This document shows, one piece after another, positions 1 to 6,523 of a stretch of DNA of 19,321 nucleotides; the stretch's first letter is position 1, and each line of letters starts with the position of its first letter. Below the pieces are notes generated by a model. The model was not told where the DNA came from, did not search any database, and worked only from the letters and a program-made list of their open reading frames with translations. The stretch is from CBFDCQ01 sp965603355 (GTDB taxonomy: Bacteria > Hydrogenedentota > CAZGCA01 > CBFDCQ01): the NCBI GenBank assembly GCA_965603355.1, contig CBFDCQ010000061.1, positions 1 to 19,321 of the forward strand, written 5' to 3'. The position numbers were made by a program, and so were the translations under genes.

Positions 1-1041
1 GAGGAGGTTCTTCTGCTTATCGTTGAGGCGGGTCGGCGTTTCGACGATGACGCGGACGAGCTGGTCGCCGCGTCCGTAACCGTGGACGTTCGGGATTCCT
101 TTTCCTCGAAGGCGAAACACCTTGTTGGTCTGAGTGCCGTGCGGGATCTTGAGGGAGACTTTGCCGTCGAGCGTCGGTACCTCAATGCGGTCGCCCAGGG
201 TGGCCTGCGTGAAACCGATCGGAATCTCGCACATGACGTCGTTGCCGTGTCTCTCGAACACAGGATGCGGTTGTATGTGCACGACGACGTACAGGTCGCC
301 TCTTGCGCCGCCGAAAGCGCCTGCTTCACCTTCGCCCCGGAGCTTGAGCTGATGTCCCGTGTCAACACCGGCGGGGATCTTCACGCGCAGTTCACGTTCG
401 GCTTTGACCCTCCCAGCGCCTTTGCACCTGGAACAGGGTTCCTTGATTGTTGAACCCTCGCCGCGACACGCCGGGCAAGTGCGCGTGATGCTGAAGAACC
501 CCTGTGACTGCTGTATCTGCCCGCGTCCGGCGCATTGCGAACACGTGGTTCGACTCGTGCCCGGTTTTGCTCCATTACCGCTGCACTGCTGACAGGTCTC
601 GGCTCGCGGCACGCGTATGTTCTTCTCCGTACCGACAGCGGATTCCTTCAGCGAGATCTCCATGTTGTAACGCAGGTTAGCCCCGTGTCTCGCCGCCGAC
701 CGCGGTCCAGCACGACGCCCCAAGAAGTCCCCGAAAATGTCGCCAATTATGTCTTCAAACCCGTTGAACGCACCGCCACCCGCTCGCGTAGACCAGTCGA
801 AATCCTGAAAACCGGCCCCCGCGTGTCCGAACTGGTCGTACTTAGCCCGTTTCTCAGGATCACTCAGGACGGCGTAGGCTTCGCCGATCTCCTTGAATCG
901 CTCTTCCGCGTCCTTGTCGCCGCCTGTCTTGTCCGGGTGATACTTGTGCGCGAGTTTCCTGAACGCCTTGCGGATATCATCCTCGGAGGCGTCTTTCGCA
1001 ACACCCAATACCTCGTAATAATCGCGCTTGGTCTGTGGCAT
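1..1041 (-). CDS. dnaJ: Chaperone protein DnaJ (Hsp40), C-terminus cut off by window edge
   Basis: DnaJ is the co-chaperone that delivers unfolded clients to DnaK and stimulates its ATPase in the cytoplasm. The frame is open from the ATG at 1041 to base 1, giving 347 codons. Residues 1-70 are a J domain (start MPQTKRDYYEVLGV, then the HPD motif in KYHPDK). A Gly/Phe-rich linker follows (GAGFQDFDW, GGGAFNGFEDIIGDIFGDF). All four zinc-binding CxxCxGxG modules are present: CQQCSGNG, CSQCAGRG, CPACRGEG and CSRCKGAG. The two C-terminal substrate-binding beta domains follow, with IPAGVDTG and IPHGTQ as landmarks. The complete module set marks a type I DnaJ. Only the last few dozen residues should be missing. 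It lies 26 bases downstream of dnaK, and its ribosome binding site is weak (AGAG). The identity is secure. Confidence 0.97.
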   Translation of the reverse strand, partial: MPQTKRDYYEVLGVAKDASEDDIRKAFRKLAHKYHPDKTGGDKDAEERFKEIGEAYAVLSDPEKRAKYDQFGHAGAGFQDFDWSTRAGGGAFNGFEDIIGDIFGDFLGRRAGPRSAARHGANLRYNMEISLKESAVGTEKNIRVPRAETCQQCSGNGAKPGTSRTTCSQCAGRGQIQQSQGFFSITRTCPACRGEGSTIKEPCSRCKGAGRVKAERELRVKIPAGVDTGHQLKLRGEGEAGAFGGARGDLYVVVHIQPHPVFERHGNDVMCEIPIGFTQATLGDRIEVPTLDGKVSLKIPHGTQTNKVFRLRGKGIPNVHGYGRGDQLVRVIVETPTRLNDKQKNLL

Positions 1042-1049
1042 CTACTCTA

Positions 1050-1065
1050 GCACGATAAATCGCGC
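1050..1065 (-). other. Small hairpin in the dnaK-dnaJ gap
   Basis: On the minus-strand transcript this 16-base stretch folds as GCGCGA/UCGUGC (one G-U pair) with a four-base loop. It starts two bases after the dnaK stop and ends just before the weak dnaJ ribosome binding site. No U tract follows, so it is not a classical terminator. It could affect mRNA processing or dnaJ translation; that role is inferred. Confidence 0.4.
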
Positions 1066-1067
1066 CA

Positions 1068-2996
1068 CTACTCCTTCTCGTCGTCGTCAACGACCTCGTA
1101 ATCCGCGTCCTCGACGTCCTCTTCCGAATCGGCCGCTGCGGCCTGCTCTTCTTCCTGCTCGGGGGCAGTGTCAGCCGAGGCCGCCTGCTGCTGCTCCGCC
1201 GCGTGACGGTACATAGCCTCGGCGATCTTGTGGGACGCCTGTCGGACCTCCTCGGTGGCCCTTTCGATCTCCGAAATGTCGCCGCTTTCGAGCGCTTTGC
1301 GCAACTTGGCTACCGCTTCCTCAGTCTTGGTCTTGTCTTCCTCGTCGATCTTGTCACCCTGTTCCTTGAGCAGTTTCTCCGTCGTGTACGCCAGCGTGTC
1401 GGCTTCGTTCCTTACTTCCGCCTCACGTCGCCTGCGCTTATCCTCTTCGGCGTGAGACTCCGCTTCCTTGACCATACGCGCAATATCCTCGTCGCTCATA
1501 GCCCCGGAGGATTCTATACGTATCTGCTGCTGTTTGCCGGTAGCCAAATCCTTGGCCGACACGTTAGCGATACCGTTAGCGTCAATGTCAAACGTCACCT
1601 CTATCTGAGGTATGCCGCGCGGTGCCGGCGGTATGCCGACGAGGTCGAACCGGCCGAGCGTACGGTTATCCCCGGCCATCTCACGTTCACCCTGAAGCAC
1701 GTGTATGTTCACGGCCGTCTGGCTGTCCGCCGCCGTGGAGAATATCTGGCTCTTGCGCGTCGGTATGGTCGTGTTCTTCTCTATCAGCTTCGTGCACACG
1801 CCGCCGAGCGTCTCGATCCCGAGCGACAGAGGCGTCACGTCAAGCAGAAGCACGTCTTTGACGTCGCCTGAGAGCACCCCGGCCTGTATCGCGGCGCCGA
1901 CCGCGACCACCTCGTCAGGGTTGACACCCTTGTGAGGTTCTTTCTCGAAAAGCTTCTTCACGATCTCCTGAACCGCCGGCATCCGCGTCTGGCCGCCAAC
2001 CAGAACCACCTCATCGATATCCGACGGGCTCAGCCCTTTATCCTCCAACGCCCGGAGACACGGCAGCTTCGTGCGACCGACAAGCTTATCCACGAGCTGC
2101 TCGAGCTTTGCGCGCGTAAGCGCCATGTTGAGATGTTTCGGCCCGCTCGCGTCTGCGGTTATGAACGGGAGGTTGATATCCGTGGTCAACGACGTCGACA
2201 GCTCGCACTTTGCCTTCTCCGCCGCCTCTTTCAGCCGCTGTAACGCCATCCTGTCCTTGCGCAGATCGATACCCTGATCCTTGAGAAACTCGTCCGCGAG
2301 CCAGTCGATAATCCGCTGATCGAAATCGTCGCCGCCGAGGTGCGTGTCGCCGTTGGTTGACAGCACCTCGAACGTTCCCTCGCCAAGCTGAAGAATGGAT
2401 ATGTCGAACGTACCGCCGCCCAGGTCATACACGGCTATCTTCTCATCCTTCTTCTTCTCCAGCCCGTATGCGAGCGAGGCTGCCGTCGGCTCGTTTATGA
2501 TTCTCAGAACTTCCAGGCCGGCGATCCGACCCGCGTCCTTCGTAGCCTGCCTCTGGGAGTCGTTGAAGTACGCCGGAACCGTAATGACGGCCTGCTCGAC
2601 CTTCTCACCGAGGTAGTCCTCGGCCGTTTCTTTCATCTTCTGGAGCACCATCGCGGAGATCTCCTGCGGGCGATAACTCTTGCCTCCCGCATCGACAATA
2701 CAGTCTCCGTTCTCCGCGGCACTCACCTTGTACGGAACGATCTTCTCCTCCTCGGACACCTCGTTGTACTTTCTTCCCATGAACCGTTTGATTGAGGAGA
2801 CGGTGTTCTGAGGATTGGTGACCGCCTGGCGTTTGGCGACCGTCCCCACGAGCCGCTCGGCGTCCTTGGTGAATGCCACCACCGACGGCGTTGTGCGGCC
2901 GCCCTCCCTGTTCGGTATAACCTTCGGCTCTCCCGCTTCCATCACTGACACGCAAGAGTTAGTAGTTCCAAGGTCTATGCCAATAACTTTTCCCAT
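1068..2996 (-). CDS. dnaK: Chaperone protein DnaK (Hsp70)
   Basis: DnaK is the ATP-driven Hsp70 chaperone that binds exposed hydrophobic segments and works in a cycle with DnaJ and GrpE. The 642-residue length is normal. The N-terminus MGKVIGIDLGTTNSCVSV is the classic phosphate-binding strand. Further landmarks are the VPAYFNDSQRQATKDAG segment, IINEPTAASLAYGL, the DLGGGTFDISIL phosphate loop and VGGQTRMPAVQ. The interdomain linker DVLLLDVTPLSLGIETLGG leads into the substrate-binding domain. The C-terminal lid ends in a Gln/Ala/Glu/Asp-rich tail. The ATG at 2996 has an AGGAGG box about ten bases upstream. It lies 18 bases downstream of grpE and is surely cotranscribed with it. Nothing about the protein is unusual. 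Confidence 0.99.
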   Translation of the reverse strand: MGKVIGIDLGTTNSCVSVMEAGEPKVIPNREGGRTTPSVVAFTKDAERLVGTVAKRQAVTNPQNTVSSIKRFMGRKYNEVSEEEKIVPYKVSAAENGDCIVDAGGKSYRPQEISAMVLQKMKETAEDYLGEKVEQAVITVPAYFNDSQRQATKDAGRIAGLEVLRIINEPTAASLAYGLEKKKDEKIAVYDLGGGTFDISILQLGEGTFEVLSTNGDTHLGGDDFDQRIIDWLADEFLKDQGIDLRKDRMALQRLKEAAEKAKCELSTSLTTDINLPFITADASGPKHLNMALTRAKLEQLVDKLVGRTKLPCLRALEDKGLSPSDIDEVVLVGGQTRMPAVQEIVKKLFEKEPHKGVNPDEVVAVGAAIQAGVLSGDVKDVLLLDVTPLSLGIETLGGVCTKLIEKNTTIPTRKSQIFSTAADSQTAVNIHVLQGEREMAGDNRTLGRFDLVGIPPAPRGIPQIEVTFDIDANGIANVSAKDLATGKQQQIRIESSGAMSDEDIARMVKEAESHAEEDKRRRREAEVRNEADTLAYTTEKLLKEQGDKIDEEDKTKTEEAVAKLRKALESGDISEIERATEEVRQASHKIAEAMYRHAAEQQQAASADTAPEQEEEQAAAADSEEDVEDADYEVVDDDEKE

Positions 2997-3014
2997 CCAG
3001 ACCCCCTCCTATGG

Positions 3015-3656
3015 CTAGTTGCGATCGCCCTCGTCCTCGCCTTGGCCCGAACTGACAGACACTTTGGCGTGCCGGACTACCTTATCGAACAGAGTGTAAC
3101 CTTTCAGAAACTCGTCGACCACGGTACCCTCGTCGTGCTCCTCGGACTGTACCCCTGTCAAAGCATCGTGGATATTCGGATCGAACTTCTTTCCAACAAC
3201 ATCCATCGGAACCAGGCCGATCTTGTCCAGAGCTTCGGACAGCTGCCTGTATATTATCTCGACTCCCTCACGAAACCCGTCATTAACGCCTTCCGGCAGG
3301 TTGCTGAGCGCACGTTCAAAACTGTCAAGCACTGGAAGAATCTCCAGAACAACATCCTCCGCGGCATACTTTCTGAAACTGTCAAACTCTCTCTGGACAC
3401 GTTTCTTATAGTTCTCAAACTCCGCTCTCAATCTCAACAGCCTGTCGTAGTAATCGTCCTTCTCACTCTTCAGCCGTTCCAGATCCGCTGCGGGTACCGT
3501 CGCCATCTCCGCCGCTTTCTGCTCTTCTGCGTCAGGAGCCTGGGCAGCCACATCAGCATCCGTTGCCGTCACGCTCTGATCTGGAGCGACTTCGGGACCC
3601 TCTTTCGTCACATCCCGCTCGTCCGAACCCGGAGATTTCCGCGCTTTCCTCGCCAC
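3015..3656 (-). CDS. grpE: Nucleotide exchange factor GrpE
   Basis: GrpE releases ADP from DnaK and so resets the chaperone cycle in the cytoplasm. The N-terminal third is charged and disordered. The middle is the long dimerising helix (about residues 60-115, including DLERLKSEKDDYYDRLLRLRAEFENYKKR). The C-terminus is the beta wing (KKFDPNIHDALTGV, DEGTVVDEFLKGYTLFDKVVRHAKVSV), the GrpE signature. I chose the GTG at 3656 because AGGGAG lies nine bases upstream. An in-frame TTG at 3686 would add ten residues but has no properly spaced ribosome binding site. This is the first gene of the chaperone operon. hrcA, which often precedes grpE, is not here. The family call is secure; the exact start is less so. 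Confidence 0.96.
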   Translation of the reverse strand: MARKARKSPGSDERDVTKEGPEVAPDQSVTATDADVAAQAPDAEEQKAAEMATVPAADLERLKSEKDDYYDRLLRLRAEFENYKKRVQREFDSFRKYAAEDVVLEILPVLDSFERALSNLPEGVNDGFREGVEIIYRQLSEALDKIGLVPMDVVGKKFDPNIHDALTGVQSEEHDEGTVVDEFLKGYTLFDKVVRHAKVSVSSGQGEDEGDRN

Positions 3657-4060
3657 CGCTGTGTGCTCCCTAACCTTTCGGCGCAATCCCGCCGTACGTG
3701 GCTCTGCAGATCAAGACGTTGCGGATTGAATTCCCGGCACCAAAAGGCAACCTCTCGGCAGTAAGCCTTATGACTGCAAAACCGTTCCTCGACTTCCTAG
3801 TACTCTATCTTGCAAGTGTACCAAAACCGCCCGATCCATGTCAAGGCGGAGCGTGCGGAACCCCCGCCGTGACAGGAGATTCCAGTCGGTTCCGGCGGCA
3901 GCGGGATTCGCGACCTGGCCAGGCGCTGTCTGCTACGGCGCCGAGCCCCATCAACATTATTGCCATGAAAACGTTTCTCTGCTAAGATGTTCGCGGGTGG
4001 TGCGTACATGAAGCCGCGTCCCGGTTCGATAGCCGGCGGACGCAGGGAGGTCGATGAACG
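3657..4060. other. Divergent intergenic region between grpE and the pyrF unit
   Basis: About 400 bases contain no convincing gene. On the plus strand there is a good sigma70-like promoter at 3960-3988. On the minus strand, which must carry the grpE operon promoter, I see no strong -35/-10 pair. I also see no CIRCE inverted repeat (TTAGCACTC-N9-GAGTGCTAA) and no clear sigma32-type box. A ten-base palindrome CCTGGCCAGG lies at 3914-3923. One short stretch near 3772-3784 resembles a tRNA-Cys anticodon loop but no cloverleaf forms around it. Confidence 0.6.
3960..3988 (+). promoter_or_regulatory. Sigma70-type promoter for the unnamed gene-pyrF unit
   Basis: TTGCCA (3960-3965) and TAAGAT (3983-3988) are separated by exactly 17 bases, four and five matches to the consensus hexamers. 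Transcription would begin near 3995, about 65 bases before the GTG at 4061. Position, spacing and orientation all fit; no experimental evidence is available. Confidence 0.6.
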
Positions 4061-5047
4061 GTGCCGGATACGTTTCTACTTACAATTCTGGGACTCGCCG
4101 CCGTCACGCTCGTCGGCACGTTCATAAGCGGACGGATGAGGGACAGATGCCTTAAGGGGTTCGATAAGTTTTTCGTGACGCTCGAGACGACGGACGGTAA
4201 GGCAGTCTGGGGAACGCTCGGCGTTCACACCACAGGAATTGAGCTTACGTACCAAAGCGACTATCTGGACCGCGATCATGTCGAGTCAAGTTTCCTGCTG
4301 TATGAGGAGGAGTTCGAATCGAAGATGTTCCTCCTGGCGCGGTACCACAGCGACCTTGACGAAAAAGCCAAGAAGAGGCGCGACCGGATATTGAACAGAA
4401 CTTACCGTCCGGACCTTCTCAGGCGCATGTGGCGCTCAATCCGAAATGCGGTCAACACCATAAAGGATTCTCTGAACAGGCTCGTTTCTCTTCTGATCGG
4501 ACAGGCGGCGCGCAGGAGACCGGGCATCGCTACTCAACAGGCTGAGTTCACCAAGGTCGGACAGACGGTCCTGGGTTCCGTCGGGACGTCGTACGATCCG
4601 ATGCTGGAGAGACGTGTCGGAACCAAGGTGGTGTTCGAACTCGACAGGGACGGCAGCGTATGCGAGTACGTGGGAATCTTGAAGGAATACTCGAGCAAGT
4701 TCATCGACGTCCTGGACGTGGAGTACCCGAACCACACCGGGGTGAAGGTGGACCGAGGAATGGGTAGAATGCTCTCCAAAGGCGTCGTGTGCGACCTCGA
4801 CGGTGATTCGCTTGAAATACGCAATGGCGGCCCCGAACCGATTACGATAGATACCGTGGTCGCCGCCGAGGAGATCAAACTGGACGAGACTATCCCTTCG
4901 GGGGATACGTGGCGCACCGAGCTCGCCACGGGGTGCGACGAGGTCGAGGTTCGCGCACGCACGGTGAGAAAGGCCGACCTGATCATTCCTCGCGCGCGCG
5001 TGGTTGTTAGACACCAGTCGGAACGGATTAAGCCACGGGATAGTTGA
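4061..5047 (+). CDS. Unnamed membrane-anchored protein with SH3/Lsm-like beta segments
   Basis: I do not recognise this 328-residue protein as a named family. One N-terminal hydrophobic segment (about residues 5-24, FLLTILGLAAVTLVGTFISG) should anchor it in the membrane, followed by a basic patch. Residues 35-65 (FVTLETTDGKAVWGTLGVHT) and 185-220 (GTKVVFELDRDGSVCEYVGI) read like strands of small beta barrels that carry a substituent-dependent 'G-x-L/I' turn, as in SH3- or Lsm-like folds. Between them is a basic, amphipathic helical stretch (residues 115-155). No catalytic motif is visible. The GTG start has GGGAGG ten bases upstream; the ATG at 4054 is in another frame. pyrF follows after 42 bases, so the two are probably cotranscribed, but no functional link is evident. 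Confidence 0.85.
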   Translation: MPDTFLLTILGLAAVTLVGTFISGRMRDRCLKGFDKFFVTLETTDGKAVWGTLGVHTTGIELTYQSDYLDRDHVESSFLLYEEEFESKMFLLARYHSDLDEKAKKRRDRILNRTYRPDLLRRMWRSIRNAVNTIKDSLNRLVSLLIGQAARRRPGIATQQAEFTKVGQTVLGSVGTSYDPMLERRVGTKVVFELDRDGSVCEYVGILKEYSSKFIDVLDVEYPNHTGVKVDRGMGRMLSKGVVCDLDGDSLEIRNGGPEPITIDTVVAAEEIKLDETIPSGDTWRTELATGCDEVEVRARTVRKADLIIPRARVVVRHQSERIKPRDS

Positions 5048-5089
5048 AATGTAGGCGAGTGCGGGTTTTTCGGCGGAGGACATACACAG

Positions 5090-5821
5090 GTGAGCAAACC
5101 TAGAATCAGCCCGGCGGACCGCCTCATAGTCGCTCTTGATGTACCGACGGCGGACGAGGCGAGGCAACTCGTTAAACGGCTCGACGGTGTGGTGTCATTT
5201 TTCAAAATTGGCATGATTCTGCACACGGCATGCGGGCTTGAGCTCGTGAAATGGCTCGTTGTGGGCGGCAAAAAAGTGTTTCTCGACCTGAAGTTCTTCG
5301 ACGTCAGGCAGACCGTCAAAGGGGCGGTTGCGCAAGTGGCCGATTTGGGCGCGACGTTTCTCACCATTCACGGCAACAGGGAGATCATTGAAGGCGCGGT
5401 CGAAGGTAGGGGCACGAGCGACCTGAAGCTCCTTGCGGTTACCGTCCTCACAAACCTCGACGCAGACGACATACGCGACCTCGGCTTTCCGGTCTCGGTG
5501 GAGGAACTCGTTCTTCACAGGGTACGGTCGGCGGTCAACTCGGGTTGCGACGGCGTGGTGTCGTCCCCTAACGAGGTAGCGGCGATTAGGAAAGCTGTCG
5601 GCCAGGAACCGATCGTGGTGACACCCGGTATTCGGCCACGGTCATCGGCCCCCGATGAACAAAAACGTATCGCGACGCCCCACGACGCCATCCTGTCAGG
5701 TTCCGATTACCTCGTCGTGGGAAGACCTATCAGGACGACCCCGGACCCAAGAGAAGCCGCCCTGGCGATTATCGACGAAATGGAGCGCGCTTCCCGGGAA
5801 CTTGTCAAAGAAGCAGGATAG
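5090..5821 (+). CDS. pyrF: Orotidine-5'-phosphate decarboxylase, type I (last step of UMP synthesis)
   Basis: PyrF decarboxylates orotidine 5'-phosphate to UMP, the final step of de novo pyrimidine synthesis, as a cytoplasmic TIM-barrel dimer. The 243-residue length fits the family. Residues 12-18 (LIVALDV) give the substrate Asp, FFKIG gives the first Lys, and FLDLKFFD (64-71) contains the catalytic D-x-K-x-x-D triad (D66, K68, D71). VVTPGIRP (about 176-183) and VVGRPI (209-214) form the phosphate-binding loops. The canonical triad context is usually LKLHDIPNTV; here it is LKFFDVRQTV, a tolerable variation. The GTG at 5090 has GGAGGA nine bases upstream. No other pyrimidine gene is in the window. 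Confidence 0.96.
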   Translation: MSKPRISPADRLIVALDVPTADEARQLVKRLDGVVSFFKIGMILHTACGLELVKWLVVGGKKVFLDLKFFDVRQTVKGAVAQVADLGATFLTIHGNREIIEGAVEGRGTSDLKLLAVTVLTNLDADDIRDLGFPVSVEELVLHRVRSAVNSGCDGVVSSPNEVAAIRKAVGQEPIVVTPGIRPRSSAPDEQKRIATPHDAILSGSDYLVVGRPIRTTPDPREAALAIIDEMERASRELVKEAG

Positions 5822-5830
5822 TATCATACT
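5802..5830 (+). promoter_or_regulatory. Possible promoter for the small exported protein
   Basis: TTGTCA (5802-5807) and CATACT (5825-5830) are 17 bases apart, overlapping the end of pyrF. The -10 match is mediocre. If real, the transcript would begin near 5837, inside the palindrome described next. Confidence 0.25.
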
Positions 5831-5833
5831 AGT

Positions 5834-5845
5834 GTACAGCTGTAC
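5834..5845. promoter_or_regulatory. Perfect 12-base palindrome, possible operator
   Basis: GTACAGCTGTAC is a perfect inverted repeat 13 bases after the pyrF stop and 29 bases before the next start codon. It has no T tract, so it does not look like a terminator. Its position close to a weak promoter suggests a dimeric regulator site, but no specific factor can be named. Confidence 0.3.
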
Positions 5846-5874
5846 GGCGGAATTCGTTTGAAGAGGTAGACACG

Positions 5875-6486
5875 ATGAGATACTTGATCCTCGTAGCTGC
5901 GGCGCTTGCCCTGGTGGCTTCATCCGTTCAGGTGGTCCGGGCCGAGGATGGGATCTCGAAGAAACCCGAGACGACACGCGAAGCTGACGTTGTCGTATTG
6001 CAGAACGGCGTCCGTTTCGAGGGGCTGATTCTCGAGGAAGACGATAAGAAGCTGAAACTGGCAAGGTACTCAGGTAGTACGGTCGCGCCTCACGCGTTGG
6101 GCCTGTATAAGTCCGATATTGCCAAGATCATACGAATTGGGCCGGCGCTGCGAGCATCGCTCGAACCGGAAGTGCGAGAGCTCTTGCACGGCGCGCAGGT
6201 GGCCTGGCAGCTGGAACGGACGCGAGCGGCGTGGCAGCAGGCCGCAGAAACGGTCGAGGAAGCGCAGCGCGAGGCAATTGTGGCTGCTCAGCGTCAAAGG
6301 TTGGTTCAGCAGGCACAACTGAATCCCGCGGCGTATCGGGGCACCTCAGGCACAGCGAATAACAGGACTAACAACCGCAGTCAATATCGAATGGCACGGG
6401 CGCCGGTTGTCACCGCCCCGCCAACCGTAACTCGAGGCTTCATTCCACGCCCCGCACGACAGGTGCGAAGAGTCGGAGGCGGGTGA
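5875..6486 (+). CDS. Small exported protein with an SH3/Lsm-like motif and Arg/Pro-rich tail
   Basis: I do not recognise a named family. The 203-residue product starts with a clear Sec signal peptide (residues 1-23, cleavage likely after VVRA). Residues 38-65 (DVVVLQNGVRFEGLILEEDD) have the strand-turn-strand pattern 'V-L-x-N-G-x-x-x-x-G-x-I' seen in small SH3- or Sm-like barrels. Residues 97-150 form a helical, Ala/Gln/Glu-rich segment that could be a coiled coil. The last 50 residues are low-complexity: Asn, Arg and Pro rich and ending in RRVGGG. The start has AAGAGG upstream. The gene follows pyrF after 53 bases and may be in the same unit. The basic tail could bind nucleic acid, phosphate polymers or the envelope; this is a guess. 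Confidence 0.8.
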   Translation: MRYLILVAAALALVASSVQVVRAEDGISKKPETTREADVVVLQNGVRFEGLILEEDDKKLKLARYSGSTVAPHALGLYKSDIAKIIRIGPALRASLEPEVRELLHGAQVAWQLERTRAAWQQAAETVEEAQREAIVAAQRQRLVQQAQLNPAAYRGTSGTANNRTNNRSQYRMARAPVVTAPPTVTRGFIPRPARQVRRVGGG

Positions 6487-6496
6487 AGCGGCTCTT

Positions 6497-6515
6497 CAGG
6501 CTCAGGGCGAGCCTG
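6497..6515. terminator. Hairpin between convergent genes, possible bidirectional terminator
   Basis: CAGGCTC-AGGGC-GAGCCTG is a perfect seven-base-pair stem with a five-base loop, placed in the 37-base gap between convergent stop codons. Neither strand has a T tract after it, so it is not a standard Rho-independent terminator. It could still protect 3' ends or help stop opposing transcripts. Confidence 0.4.
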
Positions 6516-6523
6516 TCCCTGAC

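Noticed and set aside
1203..1871. A 222-codon open frame on the plus strand opposite dnaK, and similar ones opposite grpE (3042-3764).
   Set aside because: They lie antisense to securely identified genes, resemble no known protein and reflect GC-rich third positions in the real genes.
3725..3800. Possible tRNA-Cys: a GACTGCAAAACCG stretch resembling an anticodon loop and an ACCA-like end nearby.
   Set aside because: The anticodon stem does not pair, no acceptor stem forms and the T-loop-like sequence lacks the invariant TTC order on either strand.
4436..5367. Two long minus-strand open frames (243 and 277 codons) opposite the unnamed membrane protein gene and pyrF.
   Set aside because: Low-complexity Ser/Thr/Arg composition, no ribosome binding site and full overlap with a better-supported gene on the plus strand.
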